Assembly: GCA_015350385.1 (NCBI GenBank)
Contig: WNKI01000002.1
Location: 10,449,637 to 10,499,462 of the forward strand
DNA: 49,826 nt
Reading direction: 5' to 3'
Source of the DNA: Aculops lycopersici
Lineage: Eukaryota; Arthropoda; Arachnida; Trombidiformes; Eriophyidae
Under the pieces are notes generated by a model. The model saw only the letters and a program-made list of their open reading frames with translations. It ran no database searches and was not told the origin of the DNA. A program made the position numbers and the translations under genes. Positions within the stretch are counted from its first letter, which is position 1; every line of letters begins with the position of its first letter. This document shows, in pieces, positions 11,390 through 23,068 of the stretch.

Positions 11390-12727
11390 CCAAAAAACTC
11401 CACTCCCCTTCGGTTGCTTCTTTTAGTGGCTCAAAGCTGCCGCCGTGGCACCACCACCACCACTACAACCCAACGGCCACTCTCATCATGATCATCATCA
11501 TCTAGAGGGTGGGTGAGGATTGAGGTTGCGCATCACAACTTGAGTGAGTGTTTCCTCTCCCTACCCAGTTCTCCTCCCTTCCTGTGCTGTTAGTGGGGGT
11601 CTCGAGTTTTTGGTTGCCTTCGATGACGGTCGGTACTTTTGGTAGTTGCGAGCAGCTTACTAGCTTTAGAAACTCGCGGCTTAAATCCTCTTGTTAGCCA
11701 ACACAACACAAAAACAAGTGCAACAACAACAACAACAACAACAAAGTTGACCGGTCGGTCGGTTGGCTCGCCCCCTGGTTCCGCTTCAGCTCCATTTGGT
11801 CTGGTTGCAGTCAGTTAGTTGCTGTTGTTGCTGTTCCTGCTGGCCGGCTGTAAAATCGGCTCTAGTAAATGAAAGAACACCGATGAGATGACGACGATTA
11901 CGTGAACCACCGCTACCACAAGCTCACTAGGCAAACTAGTCAGCCGGCCAGCTAGTGAGCAAGCGAGCAGAAAAAACTAACTGCGCGTAGTTGTTGTCTC
12001 ATTTCCTCTCCCTCTTTGGATTGTGTTCCGTGTCTCTCCATTGGCGACGAGCACTAATGCTTTCGAAAACCAGTCAGAGGCAGTACAACAACAATATAAA
12101 CTACGACCTCGAGTTTAGTTGCCACGAATACGAGGCCCAGAGGCAGCCAACAACAACAGCTACTAGCACGAGCGACTTTTTGCGTGCAACACTAAAGTTA
12201 GCAGCCAAAACTTCGTGGTTTTAGGTCTTGATGCGGTCGCCTCGCCACTAAGGCGCCGCCGAGTTTACTTGCTCCTTTCGTTTGGACGCGGGAAGCTAAA
12301 TGGCTAGCCAACCAACAGCGAGGCCACTGACAAACAATAGTGCTGCAGGTAAGCGAGTGAGCGAGGGCTCGATGCGCGCCATTGAGCGGCGCTCTTTTTA
12401 GTAACTCATTTATCAAGGGCCGAAGGTGACGCAACCATCTCGTCAATTTTCTGTAGGAGCCACTATTCTCTCTCTCTCTTTCCTTCGAGTTTTGTGTGTT
12501 GATTGTATACCAGCCAATAATAGCTGGCAACATGAGCAACCGACGAAAGCGCACACATTGATTGAAAACTATTCGAGGCAAAGTTTTTCTATCCATTTGC
12601 TCACACCGCAGCAAACAAATTTTGAGGGTCGCTATTTGAGGCTCTCTGAAATGCGATCATCATCGTCATCATCATCGTAAGCAGGCTAGTGGAAGGCGAG
12701 AGTCAATCACGGCGCCACGAATTCTTG

Positions 12728-12761
12728 AAGCTTCGGCAAGCTTGTTGGCTTGCCGAAGCTT
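12728..12761. repeat. Perfect 14-bp hairpin, 6-nt loop
   Basis: AAGCTTCGGCAAGC at 12728-12741 pairs exactly with 12748-12761; the loop is TTGTTG. It is joint longest of the short-loop hairpins in the window. Confidence 0.95.
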
Positions 12762-12872
12762 GAAAGACCGACCACCAGCCCACTCCCCAAGACCTGCTAA
12801 GACATGGAGAGGCCAAAGTGTTCACTAAGATTCCCGCAGTTGCCGCTGTCGCCAATCAGTGAGTTTTATAGC

Positions 12873-12886
12873 TTGCCAGCTGGCAA
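12873..12886. repeat. 14-bp perfect palindrome
   Basis: TTGCCAGCTGGCAA, with no loop, about 110 bp after the 12728 hairpin. Confidence 0.95.
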
Positions 12887-13415
12887 AGTTTCCGAGCTGT
12901 CATCTGCCATTCGTGGTGGTTGTCGCCATCATTGTAGCTCTCATTGGTCTCTCTCTCCCTCTCACTCGCTTTCTCGCCTACTTTCAACTGAAACCAACCT
13001 TCCACATAAATACATCCAGAAAGAGAGAAAGTCGGCGCTTGTATTTATAGTTTGTTTGCTCACCAACTAGCCCACTTTTACTTAGCCGCCAGCCCCTCGG
13101 AACTAGCCCTGCGAACCAAGTGGCAGCACAACCGACGAAACTGTAGGTCAACTTGTCAGGCTTTCACGTCGAAATGCGAGTAAGCGCCTCCGACCGAGAG
13201 ACTTGCCCGTTGTAAGTGGCGTCGCTGCCCCAACCACCAGCGACTTGAAGCAAGAGGAACTAAAACGCGGCTAGAAGTCAAGTCCCCAGACGGCAACCAG
13301 CCAGCCAAACCAAACGGTCTCAACTAGCAGACAAAGTTGGCCTTTTGATTAAACGACGCCGACAGCAACGGCGGCATTAGTCGTGGCTCTCCATCCCGCC
13401 AGCCGAAAGCTGCTC

Positions 13416-13438
13416 GCGCCTCGAGGACCTCGAGGCGC
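13416..13438. repeat. 23-bp near-continuous palindrome
   Basis: GCGCCTCGAGG, a single A, then CCTCGAGGCGC: an 11-bp perfect inverted repeat with a 1-nt centre. Its sequence core recurs at 48968-48981. Confidence 0.95.
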
Positions 13439-13951
13439 CAAAATCGTCGGCTGTCACTTCGACGAGCTGCAGCTTGGTGGCGTCTAGTGCGACCATCCCG
13501 CCTATGTGTGAGTATGTGCGTTTGTTATGTAAGCTATCGAGCTAACCAGCTTAGCGATTGCACAAACACTCACTCACTTCCGGAACCCAGAGGCAACTCG
13601 CTGGTTAGCGAGCCAGCTGACTAACTTGCCGTCAAAAAGTTCCCTCTCTCCCTCTTTCTTACTCCTGCCAACGGAACCTCGAAGGGCATAAAACTTTCTT
13701 GCCAGCTTAACTACCCTAACCAACGGAGAGGACCCACTGAGGTGACCGCATGGCGACGACAGCTAGGCGAGCGGCTGTCGCAAAGCTTTATGCCTCCAGT
13801 TAGTGGCTAAAAGTTGGCTACAAGACGCCAGTTGCGATAAGACTGACACTGTTGGCGACTTAACGAGCCACACGTCTGGGTAGCTTGCTAGCTGGCTGGC
13901 TGCTCGTGGCTCGGCTGGCTCTTGGAATTTTTGTAGCCCCGAAGAGCAAAC

Positions 13952-14024
13952 GAGATTTGCTATTGGATTGATCTACTAACTTTAGCGCTACTGCTAAGTA
14001 CAGTAGCGCTAGTGTACAAATCTC
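13952..14024. repeat. Two-level inverted repeat
   Basis: The inner stem is TAGCGCTACTG at 13983-13993 with 14001-14011 (11 bp, 7-nt loop). Outer arms GAGATTTG 13952-13959 and CAAATCTC 14017-14024 enclose it, so the region could fold as a two-part cruciform or RNA hairpin. Confidence 0.9.
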
Positions 14025-15239
14025 ATAGGCCAACTTAAACGATTGGCCAACTGGATGGCTAGCTGGCGATTGCGATGGCCTTGCGTTGTATTGTAAGCCA
14101 CGAGGTCTTGCGCGATCGCCGAGCAGTTGGTCGACTGGCCACTAGTTCTAATTCTGGACATAAGTTAACAAATACAGTGGCGGCAACAACAACAACAACA
14201 ACAAAAACAACCATCTAATGGACAACCATCACCAAAAACAGCCAAGCTGCCAGACCAGCCCCTGGGCCGCCTTGTGCTGCAGCAACAGAAGCGGAAGTTG
14301 TATCGCCCAAAGCAAGAGCGAGATGGAGAGAGGAATAGCAAGAGCTGATCAGATGGAAAATTTGAAACTCCAACTTTGCGGTCCTAACGGCAATTTGTTG
14401 TTGCTTTCCACATGATGATAGAGCCACCAATAAAGCTAGCTTTTATTGATCCACAATGAACTGACTCCCCTCTAATGCTACCATATGCTGCTCAATGTCG
14501 CTATGTCCCTTCAGCTTGACTAAAATTTGTAATCCTAACGGCGAGTAGTTTGATTTTGGCTTGTGTTATGATGCAATCGGGAGCAAGACAAGAAGTCATT
14601 GGGACACCAGCAACCACTTGATAATAGTCAGAGCAACGGCGTTGAACGAAACTTTTCGACTTTCGGCCACAGTGGCGAGTAACACCCACGCCCTATCGGT
14701 GGCCAGCCAGCCAACCAACTTTACTGCCGTCCTCAAACCAACGATGCTAATTCCAGCCAACAGGCCACTTGACTTGGATTGCAAGCAAGCGGACATCCAA
14801 GGCGGCAATTGCTACTGTTTGTAAGCCATCAAGTCAGCTGGCTAGCTATTTACGATCTCAATCTTTGAGCTGCTCGCTTGGGAATTGCATGGCGGCGCAG
14901 CATCATTTTAGTTTCCTCGGCCAAGTGTGCAACTTAACTTGGCTCGGCTCTACTCGAGTAAAGCTTGATGGTGATAGTGATGGTGGTAGTGGTAGTCTAG
15001 TTTAGTTCCGCTCAGATCTAAACGGCGACGAGTGCAACTTTAGCCAACGAGCACAGCCAATTGGCCAAGCGAATCCTGTTTAGTGCTGGTCGTAACATGA
15101 GCCGTTGTCTTGGATCGTTGAGAAGTTGAGGAGTTTGCATGGGACGAGATGAAATGAGATGGGATGGAACGGGATGGTACGAAGGAGATGGAAACACGGT
15201 CGTAGGTACGTTAGTCGTTATACCGTTAGTAATATAAGT

Positions 15240-15342
15240 NTAGTATATAGTATATATATATATATATATATACGTAAGTACTAAGTACTAACGTTTCNNN
15301 NNNNNNNNNNNNNNNNNACGACGTACGTAGTAGTATACTACT

Positions 15343-15385
<43 letters not shown>
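15240..15385. other. Assembly gap with TA repeats and filler-like flanks
   Basis: A lone N at 15240, 20 Ns at 15298-15317, and TA microsatellites at about 15251-15272 and 15345-15385. The bases next to the gap are ACGTACGTAGTAGTA-type words like those at the contig start. The true sequence and length here are unknown. Confidence 0.9.
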
Positions 15386-15386
<1 letters not shown>

Positions 15387-16442
15387 GTACAAGTCTAAGT
15401 TGCTTATCAAGAGAGAATGCGCCACAAACTATGGAAAAGGAGGAGGACAAACAAGAAATTGGATGAGACTCGTGTAGAGGCGGGTGATTTGGTGCGGCCT
15501 CCTGATTGCCTCGCAACTTCCGGCGCCGCAACTCGAGTCTCGCTCCTCGGCAGTGGTAGTCTACCACTACAAGTTAAAAGCTAACCAACCGGAGGGTTAG
15601 TTGTTGTTGCCGCTGCTCATGGCGGGGCAATAGCAGCAGACCACTTCAATTGGCTTCGCCCTTTTAGTAGCTCTAGAGTTTGTCTCTCTATGTGGCTATC
15701 CAGCTTGAGGCCGGAAGATCGAGCTCAAACGCAAGCCGCCCAACAAGCGACTTGTTTGCTGGCTCATTTGGCCCTCATTTAGATTCAATCGATAAGATAG
15801 TGCTGCCAAGTCACCTAGGCTCGTAACTCGTCGAGTGTCTACTATCCGGCGACCCAGACGGCTAGTTGGCAATGGTGCTCAGTAGCAAGCAAGTTGATTC
15901 CAAAAGAACTCGTTGTTGCTGCCACTACTAGTGTTTGGTTCTAATAACTCGTGGCGTTAACTACTACCACTAATCGAGTTGCGTTAGTCTATCTGCATCC
16001 ATTGTGTTGTGTTCCAATCTATGCGACGTACGATGAAACCTAAAAAGGACCTAGCGACTTGAGAGCCAAGAGACATGGTGGTGGCGCTGTGCATTCAGCC
16101 GATCGAGTTAATGGAGCTTACAAGCGACGAATGACACCCGTGGCTTCAAACGAGAAAACTAGATACAACAAAGAACTGGACAACCAACCAACCATGCAAA
16201 CGAAGACAAAACGACAACTTAGCTTGACCTTTGTCTTGAACTTGAAATCGGTTATTATATTTGGCAGACAAGTTGTTGCTGTTGCTGTTGCTGTTGCTAC
16301 AACTAAGAGAGAAACTGACTTGGTTGTTGCTGAACCCTTCAACCATCTATTTGTCTCTTGGAACTTTGAGATTTTGATTAGTTCAAGGGACATTAGCGCA
16401 AAAGAAATGAGCTACTTCTGTGTCAGCAGTGAGTAGTTGGCT

Positions 16443-17294
16443 TCATCTCTCTGACTTAACCCTCAATTCCCTCTTAAACTCAGACTTAACTACATCGGAG
16501 GGAGCGTCAACCTCGCGCTTGCGAATAGGCTTCGCCTTAGACTTCCCCTTTGGACTCGGAGGGTGCTTCTTGAAGGCACTTGGACAGAGTTCATTGTTGA
16601 AACATTGGTCGCACTTGGGCCGGAGGGGAGTGCAAATAGTTTGACCAAAACCCACGAGAAGGTGATTAATTTCGCGCCAATACTCGGCGGGCATCCAACT
16701 TTCCAAAGCCATACGCGTGTCCTCTGGTGTCTTGACCACACCGCCCTTGGGTACCCAGCCCAATCTATCTGAGATTCTATGGACGTGGACATCAACACCA
16801 ATGCCCGTGTTCTGGCTCCACGCCTCTTGCATGCACAAATGTGCCATCTTTGGTCCAACTCCTGGTAGTGAGCATAGCTCTTTGATACTCTTTGGTATAT
16901 CGTCGTTGTAACAGGCATGTAAGATTGCTGCAACCTTCTTCAAATAAACCGCTTTGCGTCGATAAAAACCCACGGGGTAAATTAAATCCTCTATATCCTT
17001 CTCCTTTGCCTTTAGTAGACCCTTGACATTGCCGCATCCATTCTCTTTGAGCTTCTGGACTGCGGCCCAGGTTATGGGATCCTTCGTTTGACTTGACAAC
17101 ATAAGTGAGAGTAGAATTTGCACCCTTTGGTCCTGGGTTTTGTCCGTAGAATTGTGACATTGATCACAGCCCATTGAATCGACAGGAGCTGGAAACTTCT
17201 TTCTCACCTCTCTAATGTGGTCAATCATTTCTTTCCATTTGGGCGGCGCCTCCATTGCTAATTTGGCCGCCTTTTGGCTCGCCGATTGTGACAT
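16443..17294 (-). CDS. NTHL1: Endonuclease III homologue (bifunctional DNA glycosylase/AP lyase)
   Basis: Starts base-excision repair by removing oxidised pyrimidines and nicking the abasic site; it acts in nucleus and mitochondrion. One uninterrupted exon encodes 283 residues, slightly shorter than human NTHL1 (312). The helix-hairpin-helix is LPGVGPKMAHL with the Schiff-base lysine at K149. The catalytic aspartate lies in GVDVHVHRISDRLGW at D168. The 4Fe-4S loop C-x6-C-x2-C-x5-C is complete at C221, C228, C231 and C237. All key residues are intact. A basic tail rich in Lys and Pro follows the cluster, and there are few basic residues before the domain, so mitochondrial import from this start is uncertain. 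The first ATG of the frame was taken as the start. It sits alone between two long gene-free stretches. Confidence 0.96.
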   Translation of the reverse strand: MSQSASQKAAKLAMEAPPKWKEMIDHIREVRKKFPAPVDSMGCDQCHNSTDKTQDQRVQILLSLMLSSQTKDPITWAAVQKLKENGCGNVKGLLKAKEKDIEDLIYPVGFYRRKAVYLKKVAAILHACYNDDIPKSIKELCSLPGVGPKMAHLCMQEAWSQNTGIGVDVHVHRISDRLGWVPKGGVVKTPEDTRMALESWMPAEYWREINHLLVGFGQTICTPLRPKCDQCFNNELCPSAFKKHPPSPKGKSKAKPIRKREVDAPSDVVKSEFKRELRVKSER

Positions 17295-19355
17295 TTCAAT
17301 CTAATCTTGTTTCGTAAGTTTTATATAATAATATACTTCACTAGCTGATTGCTTGATATGTCTAAGTGTTGGATTGCAAGCTAAGGATCAGGAATTTGAA
17401 TGCAGAGTCTTGGTTCAGGTACAGGTGTGTCGGTGTTGTTAAAAACAATAAAGTGGATGCATTTTAATGAAGTGGTTCCTTGAACCACTAACGCATGTGT
17501 TCGCTGGTGCCAAGAAGCGGCCACTTGCCAAGTGGTCAGGGTGTAAAATTAAGTGGAGAGGAGATTAAATTTCTCATCTTTCCTCTTTGTTCGAAGAGAT
17601 TGTTGTTGTTGCCGAATATTTATCACAGGGAAAATCCTCGGGGAAAATCCACTTTCGGAATATCATCTGTTTTTACGAACGAGAGGCACGTGCTTGCGGT
17701 GGCTTTTGTGCACTGCCGCTGTGTTTTGCTGCATAACTTTTACATCGCTCGGCAGCGCCGCCAATGGACTCTGTGTGCAGTCTGGTTTTGGCCTAGCCTA
17801 GTGGTGTTGTGCCTGTAATCCATTAATTTCGGCACAACATTTTGCTCTCGTTAGCGAATCCCTTGCTACGTAACAAAATTGCAAGATCTCGCAAACGCAG
17901 CAAAAGAGTTGTGGCGTACCAAACAGGTGGTGATATATTAGATTGAATCCGAACTACAGCGGGACAAAAAATGTTGATCTCGCGGCAGTCACATTCTAGA
18001 TTTGGTTGACGTAGGTTGGTTTTGTTACGGAATGGAACGAGATAGGAATAATGACAAGTACAAATGTTGCTGGCTAAGTAGATGGTTGGCTACACAATGC
18101 AAATGTGCATTTCTATCTCGACGACTGTCTAGTCTTTCAGCACTAAAGTTTGAGTTAGAGTGAGAGACAGATAGAGTAGATGGAGAAAGAACAGTGGAGA
18201 ACATGGAAGAATGTTGGTGGTAGTCATCAAGCTAGCTATTTGGACAGCTACTACTACTACTACTACTACTATCGCTACAACTATTTTGTCTACTACGGCT
18301 ACACCACAATCAACAGTGTCAATTGTGTTGTCGACTCTTGAGTTGGGTTTTAGTGGCGATATTTGTATGTGTTGGAGTTGGTACTATTGATTGGCCACTT
18401 GCAGAAAGCGCGCGCGCTCGCAACAAGTGGTTTCACTCAAATGCAACAAACTGAACGACCGACTGACTGGCTGTCTGGACGACTGACACAGAAACGAGTA
18501 AGCGAGTAGTTGGCAAGCTTGTCGGCGATTGAATGGGATGGAGAGTGGGTAGTGGAGGCGAGTCAACACTGCGTTAAATAGTAGCCTCGCCTTAAGCAGG
18601 GAGAGAGAGGAAGAAAGAGTATCGACTGCTCGAGACTTTGGTAAGCTAGCTGGTTTTTTTAAATAGCCCAGTGGATTTAGTTAGACAACAACATAAGAAA
18701 TCGAAGGCCTACCTGATATCCACTGGTTAGCCAGTGAACCCACTCACGACGAACTGGTAGCAAGCAACGAGTGTCAGGTGGTTCCCTAGGTCTTGGTTGA
18801 GGCTTGGCGACTAGGAATGACTCTCTTGAATTCAGTTTAGCATAAGATTGGCTGGTGATAAAATGTGAACGCGCAGATTATAAGCTAATTAAGTTGGCTA
18901 GTTCGTTTATTCCAACCTCTCTGACTATACACCTACCAGACATGACCAGTCAGCTAGTAACAACAAGTGTCGGTGTTGGTCGCCAACAAGTTGCCCACCA
19001 AGACCACCAGCCAATGGGTGGTGTTATGTTGTGCTGACTCTTTGTGGGGGTGGCCAACTTGGTTGAAACAAATGGCAGACTCTCGCCGTTTACCAGTTGC
19101 TGGCTGACTAGCCAGTAGGCTGTTTGGCTGGCTGACAATGAACACCGATGGCTGCGAGCTTGATTGGAGTTCCAAATAGTGGCCACCACCACGAACATTG
19201 ATGAGCAAGCAAGAGACGGGGAGCCAAAGTTAGTAACATCAAGGCGAGCAAATACTGATATTCATCTCGCTGTCTCATCTCACGGCTTCGAGCAGCCAGC
19301 AGACATTATTCACACTAACTGATGTCGTCGTCGTCGTTGTCTTCCTTCCCCTTTG

Positions 19356-19380
19356 GCAGCGAGTTGGTCTAACTCGCTGC
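19356..19380. repeat. Perfect 10-bp hairpin, 5-nt loop
   Basis: GCAGCGAGTT at 19356-19365 pairs with 19371-19380. Confidence 0.93.
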
Positions 19381-20327
19381 TGGTTAGTAAGCTGCAGTTG
19401 GTAAGCTAGTTGACTACACTGAATTCGGTCGGAGTGGAGCGCGTGTGTGGCCTTCAGCGTGAATAGTTTGTGTAACAGTCAGCTTCAATTGTCGGTGTTG
19501 GATAGTAAACGACCAACATATTGGTTTTGCCTCACATCGGGATATATTGTTAGTCTAGGAGCAAAAGTAAAGCAACCACTGAGTGCAAACAATACGAGAA
19601 AAAAAATTCTCTTTCTCTCTCGCTCCTTCTCAATGGTGGTGGTGGTGCAAAAGGAGCTTGGCGGGCAAGCAACGAGTGGTGGGTGAGTGAGTGCGTGCGT
19701 CACCAAATTCTATTGACTTCCCCTTGACTGTGCGTCTGTTCGAGCGTCAGCCAAATTTTTATCCATTGCCCCTTGCGGTTGTTGGGTGCGCGCTGGCCAT
19801 TGAAATTTGCAAGCAGCAGCGGCCATTGCAAATGCGGCGACTGCAACCATTCTACCATTTACTCACACAGAAAAGATGGTGACTGAGTGAATCAAATATA
19901 ATGCACTGTTGCTTTTGCATCTGCTCTCCGTGTCAGCAAGCGAGTGGTTGTGCTACTAATATTTCTCTATACAGTATATTGCCTCTCTAGGGCCATGTAT
20001 GAGAAAAAAGGAAAGCGAACACTGTGTGAGTGAAATACGATTTGTTTGGTATAGTTTTTATTTGACGGCAACGACGACAGAAGCGGCTGTGGTGCGTCCC
20101 GAATCACGGCACCTAAACATCATTTCATCTCATCCATCACATCACATCTCATCCAACAACACCAGCAACTTTATTATTACCTAATTATCTATATTTCATA
20201 TATACAGGGGTACTATCCCAAGATTTAATTCTCTATCCCATCATTTTGATCATATGAATGTATATTATTGAAATATAGATATATGCATCACAGATAATAG
20301 CACCACATAAATGCGGCCCAACACATT

Positions 20328-20345
20328 AATATTGATATCAATATT
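20328..20345. repeat. 18-bp perfect palindrome
   Basis: AATATTGATATCAATATT, with no loop, about 390 bp before the ATG at 20737. It could be a symmetric transcription-factor site, but its A/T richness makes chance or cruciform origin possible. Confidence 0.93.
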
Positions 20346-20736
20346 GCAACAAACCCACAATACCACTTGCTAGCCTTAGCTTATGACTACACCACTACAT
20401 ATAGTAGCTGCGGCTTTCGCCTTTCTTGTCAAAGACAAACAAGACACATACAATATACATAACAACCACTAAATTACACCTTTATTAACTACTCTATTAA
20501 ACTATACGCGGCCCCGCACGCCTACTCTCAAGATCGATCGATCATAAGCAAATTCATCACCATTACCATCACCACAACAACAACAACAACAACAACCGTC
20601 GTCATCATCCTTCTCCCTCACCACTACCACCTTCTCCTTATCCCATTCATTAACTAAATCATAATTGCAAATTATTAGAGCAAAAAGATTAACGAATTAC
20701 ATAAGGAGAACCTCGAAGCAAAGCAATATCTAGAAC

Positions 20737-21975
20737 ATGGCCACGGGACCCAACAATGTCTTCATCTCGTTTGGTGACTCGAGTGATACAACTAGTGATT
20801 CATATAGCAATGAATATAAAATTTGCGCCCTTCAAAATGGCGTAGCCTTATTATTTGCCGGCATCAATATGATACTCAATTTCCTGGTTTTAGCAATAAT
20901 TCACGAACGGGCGCCTAGGACGGAGCCACTGCCAGATATTAGTTTTGACATTCTACCTGAGGCCGCCTGGGGTTTAGATGTGGCCGAGTATATAATTAGC
21001 GTTCAAGCTTTCATGGCTTTTACATTGTTGTTCCTACATAGGTATAGAGTGATATTATTACGCCGATTGTGTCTTATAATGGGTATTATCTATTTGGCCC
21101 GCGCCATTTGTATGTCATCAACTCAGGTGCCTTTAATCAAGCAAGGCTATTGTGCTCCACCGATGGATCCAGAGCAAAAGAAATACTGGAGCTCTTATTT
21201 GGCGGAAATTTTCAGAAGAGTCTTTCACATGATGCTAGGTTTTGGTTTATCGATCAATGGTAAACACGTTTACTGTGGAGATTATATTTTCTCCGGTCAC
21301 ACCGTGACGCTCACATTTTGTAAGTACCTTACATCTAGTATGCACATTCTATCGTTGTGATCCTTAGTTAAGCAACACAACAACCTCCGAGACTCACGGA
21401 TGTTGTCTATAATCAACCATGAATTATTCTTTTGCTTCTAATTAGTAGACTAAATGACTAACCTCTCAACAACCACCTGTTACTCATCCAAACGCAATCA
21501 ATCTCAACATGACACAAATACAGTTTATCTCTTCTTAAGAGAATACCTGATGCCAAAGATAACCTGTCGCTCAATATTCTGGGCGTCTTTCCATGCAATC
21601 ACTTTAGCTAGCTCATTTGCAGGTGTGATACTAATCCTCGTTGCTCGTGGACATTATTTGATTGACGTGATATTAGCTTATTTCATAACGACAACAACAT
21701 TCTATACCTATCATACGCTGATCTATAATAAGAGTCTGCGATATGCTCATCAAAAGAATTATGTTTCAAGATATTGGTGGTGGCACCTGATGAAGTATCT
21801 GGAATATGATCATGTTTGGTGTGCAAATTCAAGTAGTAGAAGTAACGGGGTTTGTGCAAGATGCGAGCAAACGGAAACTGAGATACCAAGAAAATTCGAC
21901 TGGCCTTTTCCCTGGCCCAAGGCCTCGCCAGCAGAGCGACGCGCGAATTCATCGCAAAGACTTCTACAAGCTTAA
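20737..21975 (+). CDS. SGMS: Sphingomyelin synthase / ceramide phosphotransferase (two exons)
   Basis: Transfers a phospho head group from a glycerophospholipid to ceramide in Golgi or plasma membrane. Exons 20737-21319 and 21524-21975; the 204-bp intron (T|GTAAGT, ACAG|TT) joins the frame exactly, giving 344 residues. The six-helix core of the family is visible. Motif D3 is CGDYIFSGHT with His188. Motif D4 is RGHYLIDV with His238 and Asp242. The catalytic triad is therefore complete. The family signature PLPDISFDILPE and the terminal DWPFPWP are also present. No SAM domain precedes the core, which favours SGMS1/2-like over SMSr/SAMD8, although an upstream exon cannot be excluded. Oddity: about 20 extra polar, Cys-containing residues lie between KYLE and the DWPFPWP end. 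The start has a good context (AACATGG). Confidence 0.93.
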
Positions 21976-22336
21976 CGATGAGAACAAATGTTATTGCATC
22001 ATCATGTTGTGTATTTACAAAGAATTAACAAAAATGAATATGATAACTACAACTACTACTAGAACCACTGTAGACAACAATATAAATCAAAATGTCGTCG
22101 CCGTCTATCGTCACATATTACCATCACAAGGTTTCAATTTGCTGCAACCGGTAACCTTGCTTTGTTTCATTTTCTATAAAGACAGTTTAGTTTTAGGATT
22201 TAATAGTAAAAATCTATCGATATTCGACCGAGCCAACGATGGGCTTCCATTCATTTGTTGAAAGATGCTCGAACTCAGTGCCGTAACAATATATCTCGTA
22301 TTCCAAATTCTTTCGCTATCAACTACTGCAACGTCT
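21976..22336. other. Spacer between convergent genes
   Basis: The 3' flanks of the sphingolipid enzyme (+) and NDUFB5 (-) meet here. No recognised feature; short open frames are non-coding in appearance. Confidence 0.5.
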
Positions 22337-23068
22337 TTAATCTCTCTTGAAGGTCTCACCTGGTTGAACATTTTGCATTGATTCCGGCTTATAGCCCTCG
22401 ACTGGAACCTGCCACTGACGCCATTCATCAATCATAGTTGGTCTATCGTCGAACATTTTCTCATAATCATCTGAAAAATCGGATCTAGATGCTTGCATGA
22501 TACGCTCCGTTTGATAGCGAGCCTTTCGAAAATAGTCTGCCATACCTGGCCTAAACCACTTCGATCTTGAGTCGTTGTAGAACTTCATACAGCCCTCAAC
22601 TTCTTGCTCCATTCTTAGCATCAAATTTGCCTCACTAATATCCTCAAAATCGGCCATGAAAAGCTCGTCCTCGAGCTCAATGGTATAGTACAAGTACTTG
22701 GACATGAATCTCGCGAGAGGATGCATTTCGTATTCCCAATGCCTTGGCTGGTACCCCTCCGGTACCTCCGTCAGTTCTGGATTCATTCTAATGCTTATAA
22801 TTGTGTGAGCAATTGCGATTGGGATTCCCCAGAACAAAACCCAAAAGTGCACCGCATTTTTGTAGTACTTCCAAGCCCAATTCGATGGCTCAATAACCAT
22901 GGCATTGTGACCGCTAGACCTCTTGAGGATTAAATTATAATTAGGACTTTTGAGTTGTAGGTGACTATTTTTGCTGACTGCAAATGGATTTTGATGTTGT
23001 AATATGCCCTTCAGGGTGTTGCTACCACGAGCCATCAATAGAGGTGAGGTTGATAGTCGAGAAAGCAT
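22337..23068 (-). CDS. NDUFB5: NADH dehydrogenase 1 beta subcomplex subunit 5 (SGDH), mitochondrial
   Basis: Accessory subunit of respiratory complex I, inner mitochondrial membrane, membrane-arm beta module. 243 residues in one exon, longer than the human protein (about 189). Residues 1-52 are Ser/Lys/Arg-rich with almost no acids, as in a mitochondrial presequence. A single membrane helix spans about 73-93 (VHFWVLFWGIPIAIAHTII). It is followed by the family signature EVPEGYQPRHWEYEMHP at 101-117. The C-terminal 70 residues are acidic and helical and extend beyond the vertebrate subunit. Convergent with the sphingolipid gene. The family match is made on the central block and is strong. Confidence 0.92.
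   Translation of the reverse strand: MLSRLSTSPLLMARGSNTLKGILQHQNPFAVSKNSHLQLKSPNYNLILKRSSGHNAMVIEPSNWAWKYYKNAVHFWVLFWGIPIAIAHTIISIRMNPELTEVPEGYQPRHWEYEMHPLARFMSKYLYYTIELEDELFMADFEDISEANLMLRMEQEVEGCMKFYNDSRSKWFRPGMADYFRKARYQTERIMQASRSDFSDDYEKMFDDRPTMIDEWRQWQVPVEGYKPESMQNVQPGETFKRD

Larger units (their letters stand above)
9294..16442. other. Long non-coding stretch, rich in hairpins and simple repeats
   Basis: No exon with recognisable domain content is seen on either strand. Open frames are short, mutually overlapping and low in complexity. It holds the hairpins listed separately, (CAA)n at about 11721-11743, a purine-rich GGGATGG-like patch at about 15140-15200 and the assembly gap at 15298. 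It could be intergenic DNA or an intron of an undetected gene. Confidence 0.45.
17295..20736. other. Intergenic stretch between NTHL1 and the sphingolipid enzyme gene
   Basis: No recognisable coding sequence. It contains small inverted repeats at 17471-17489 (AGTGGTTC arms), a (CTA)n run at about 18248-18271, the hairpin at 19356, the palindrome at 20328 and (CAA)n at about 20575-20596. The last ~500 bp before 20737 are A/T- and CA-rich and probably hold the promoter and 5' UTR of the next gene. Confidence 0.45.

Noticed and set aside
17495..17818. 107-residue plus-strand frame upstream of NTHL1
   Set aside because: No domain, mixed Cys-rich composition and a competing frame over the same bases; likely chance.
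21807..21880. Unspliced mini-intron in the sphingolipid synthase
   Set aside because: The best GT-AG pair (47 bp) would break the frame, so the segment was kept as coding.
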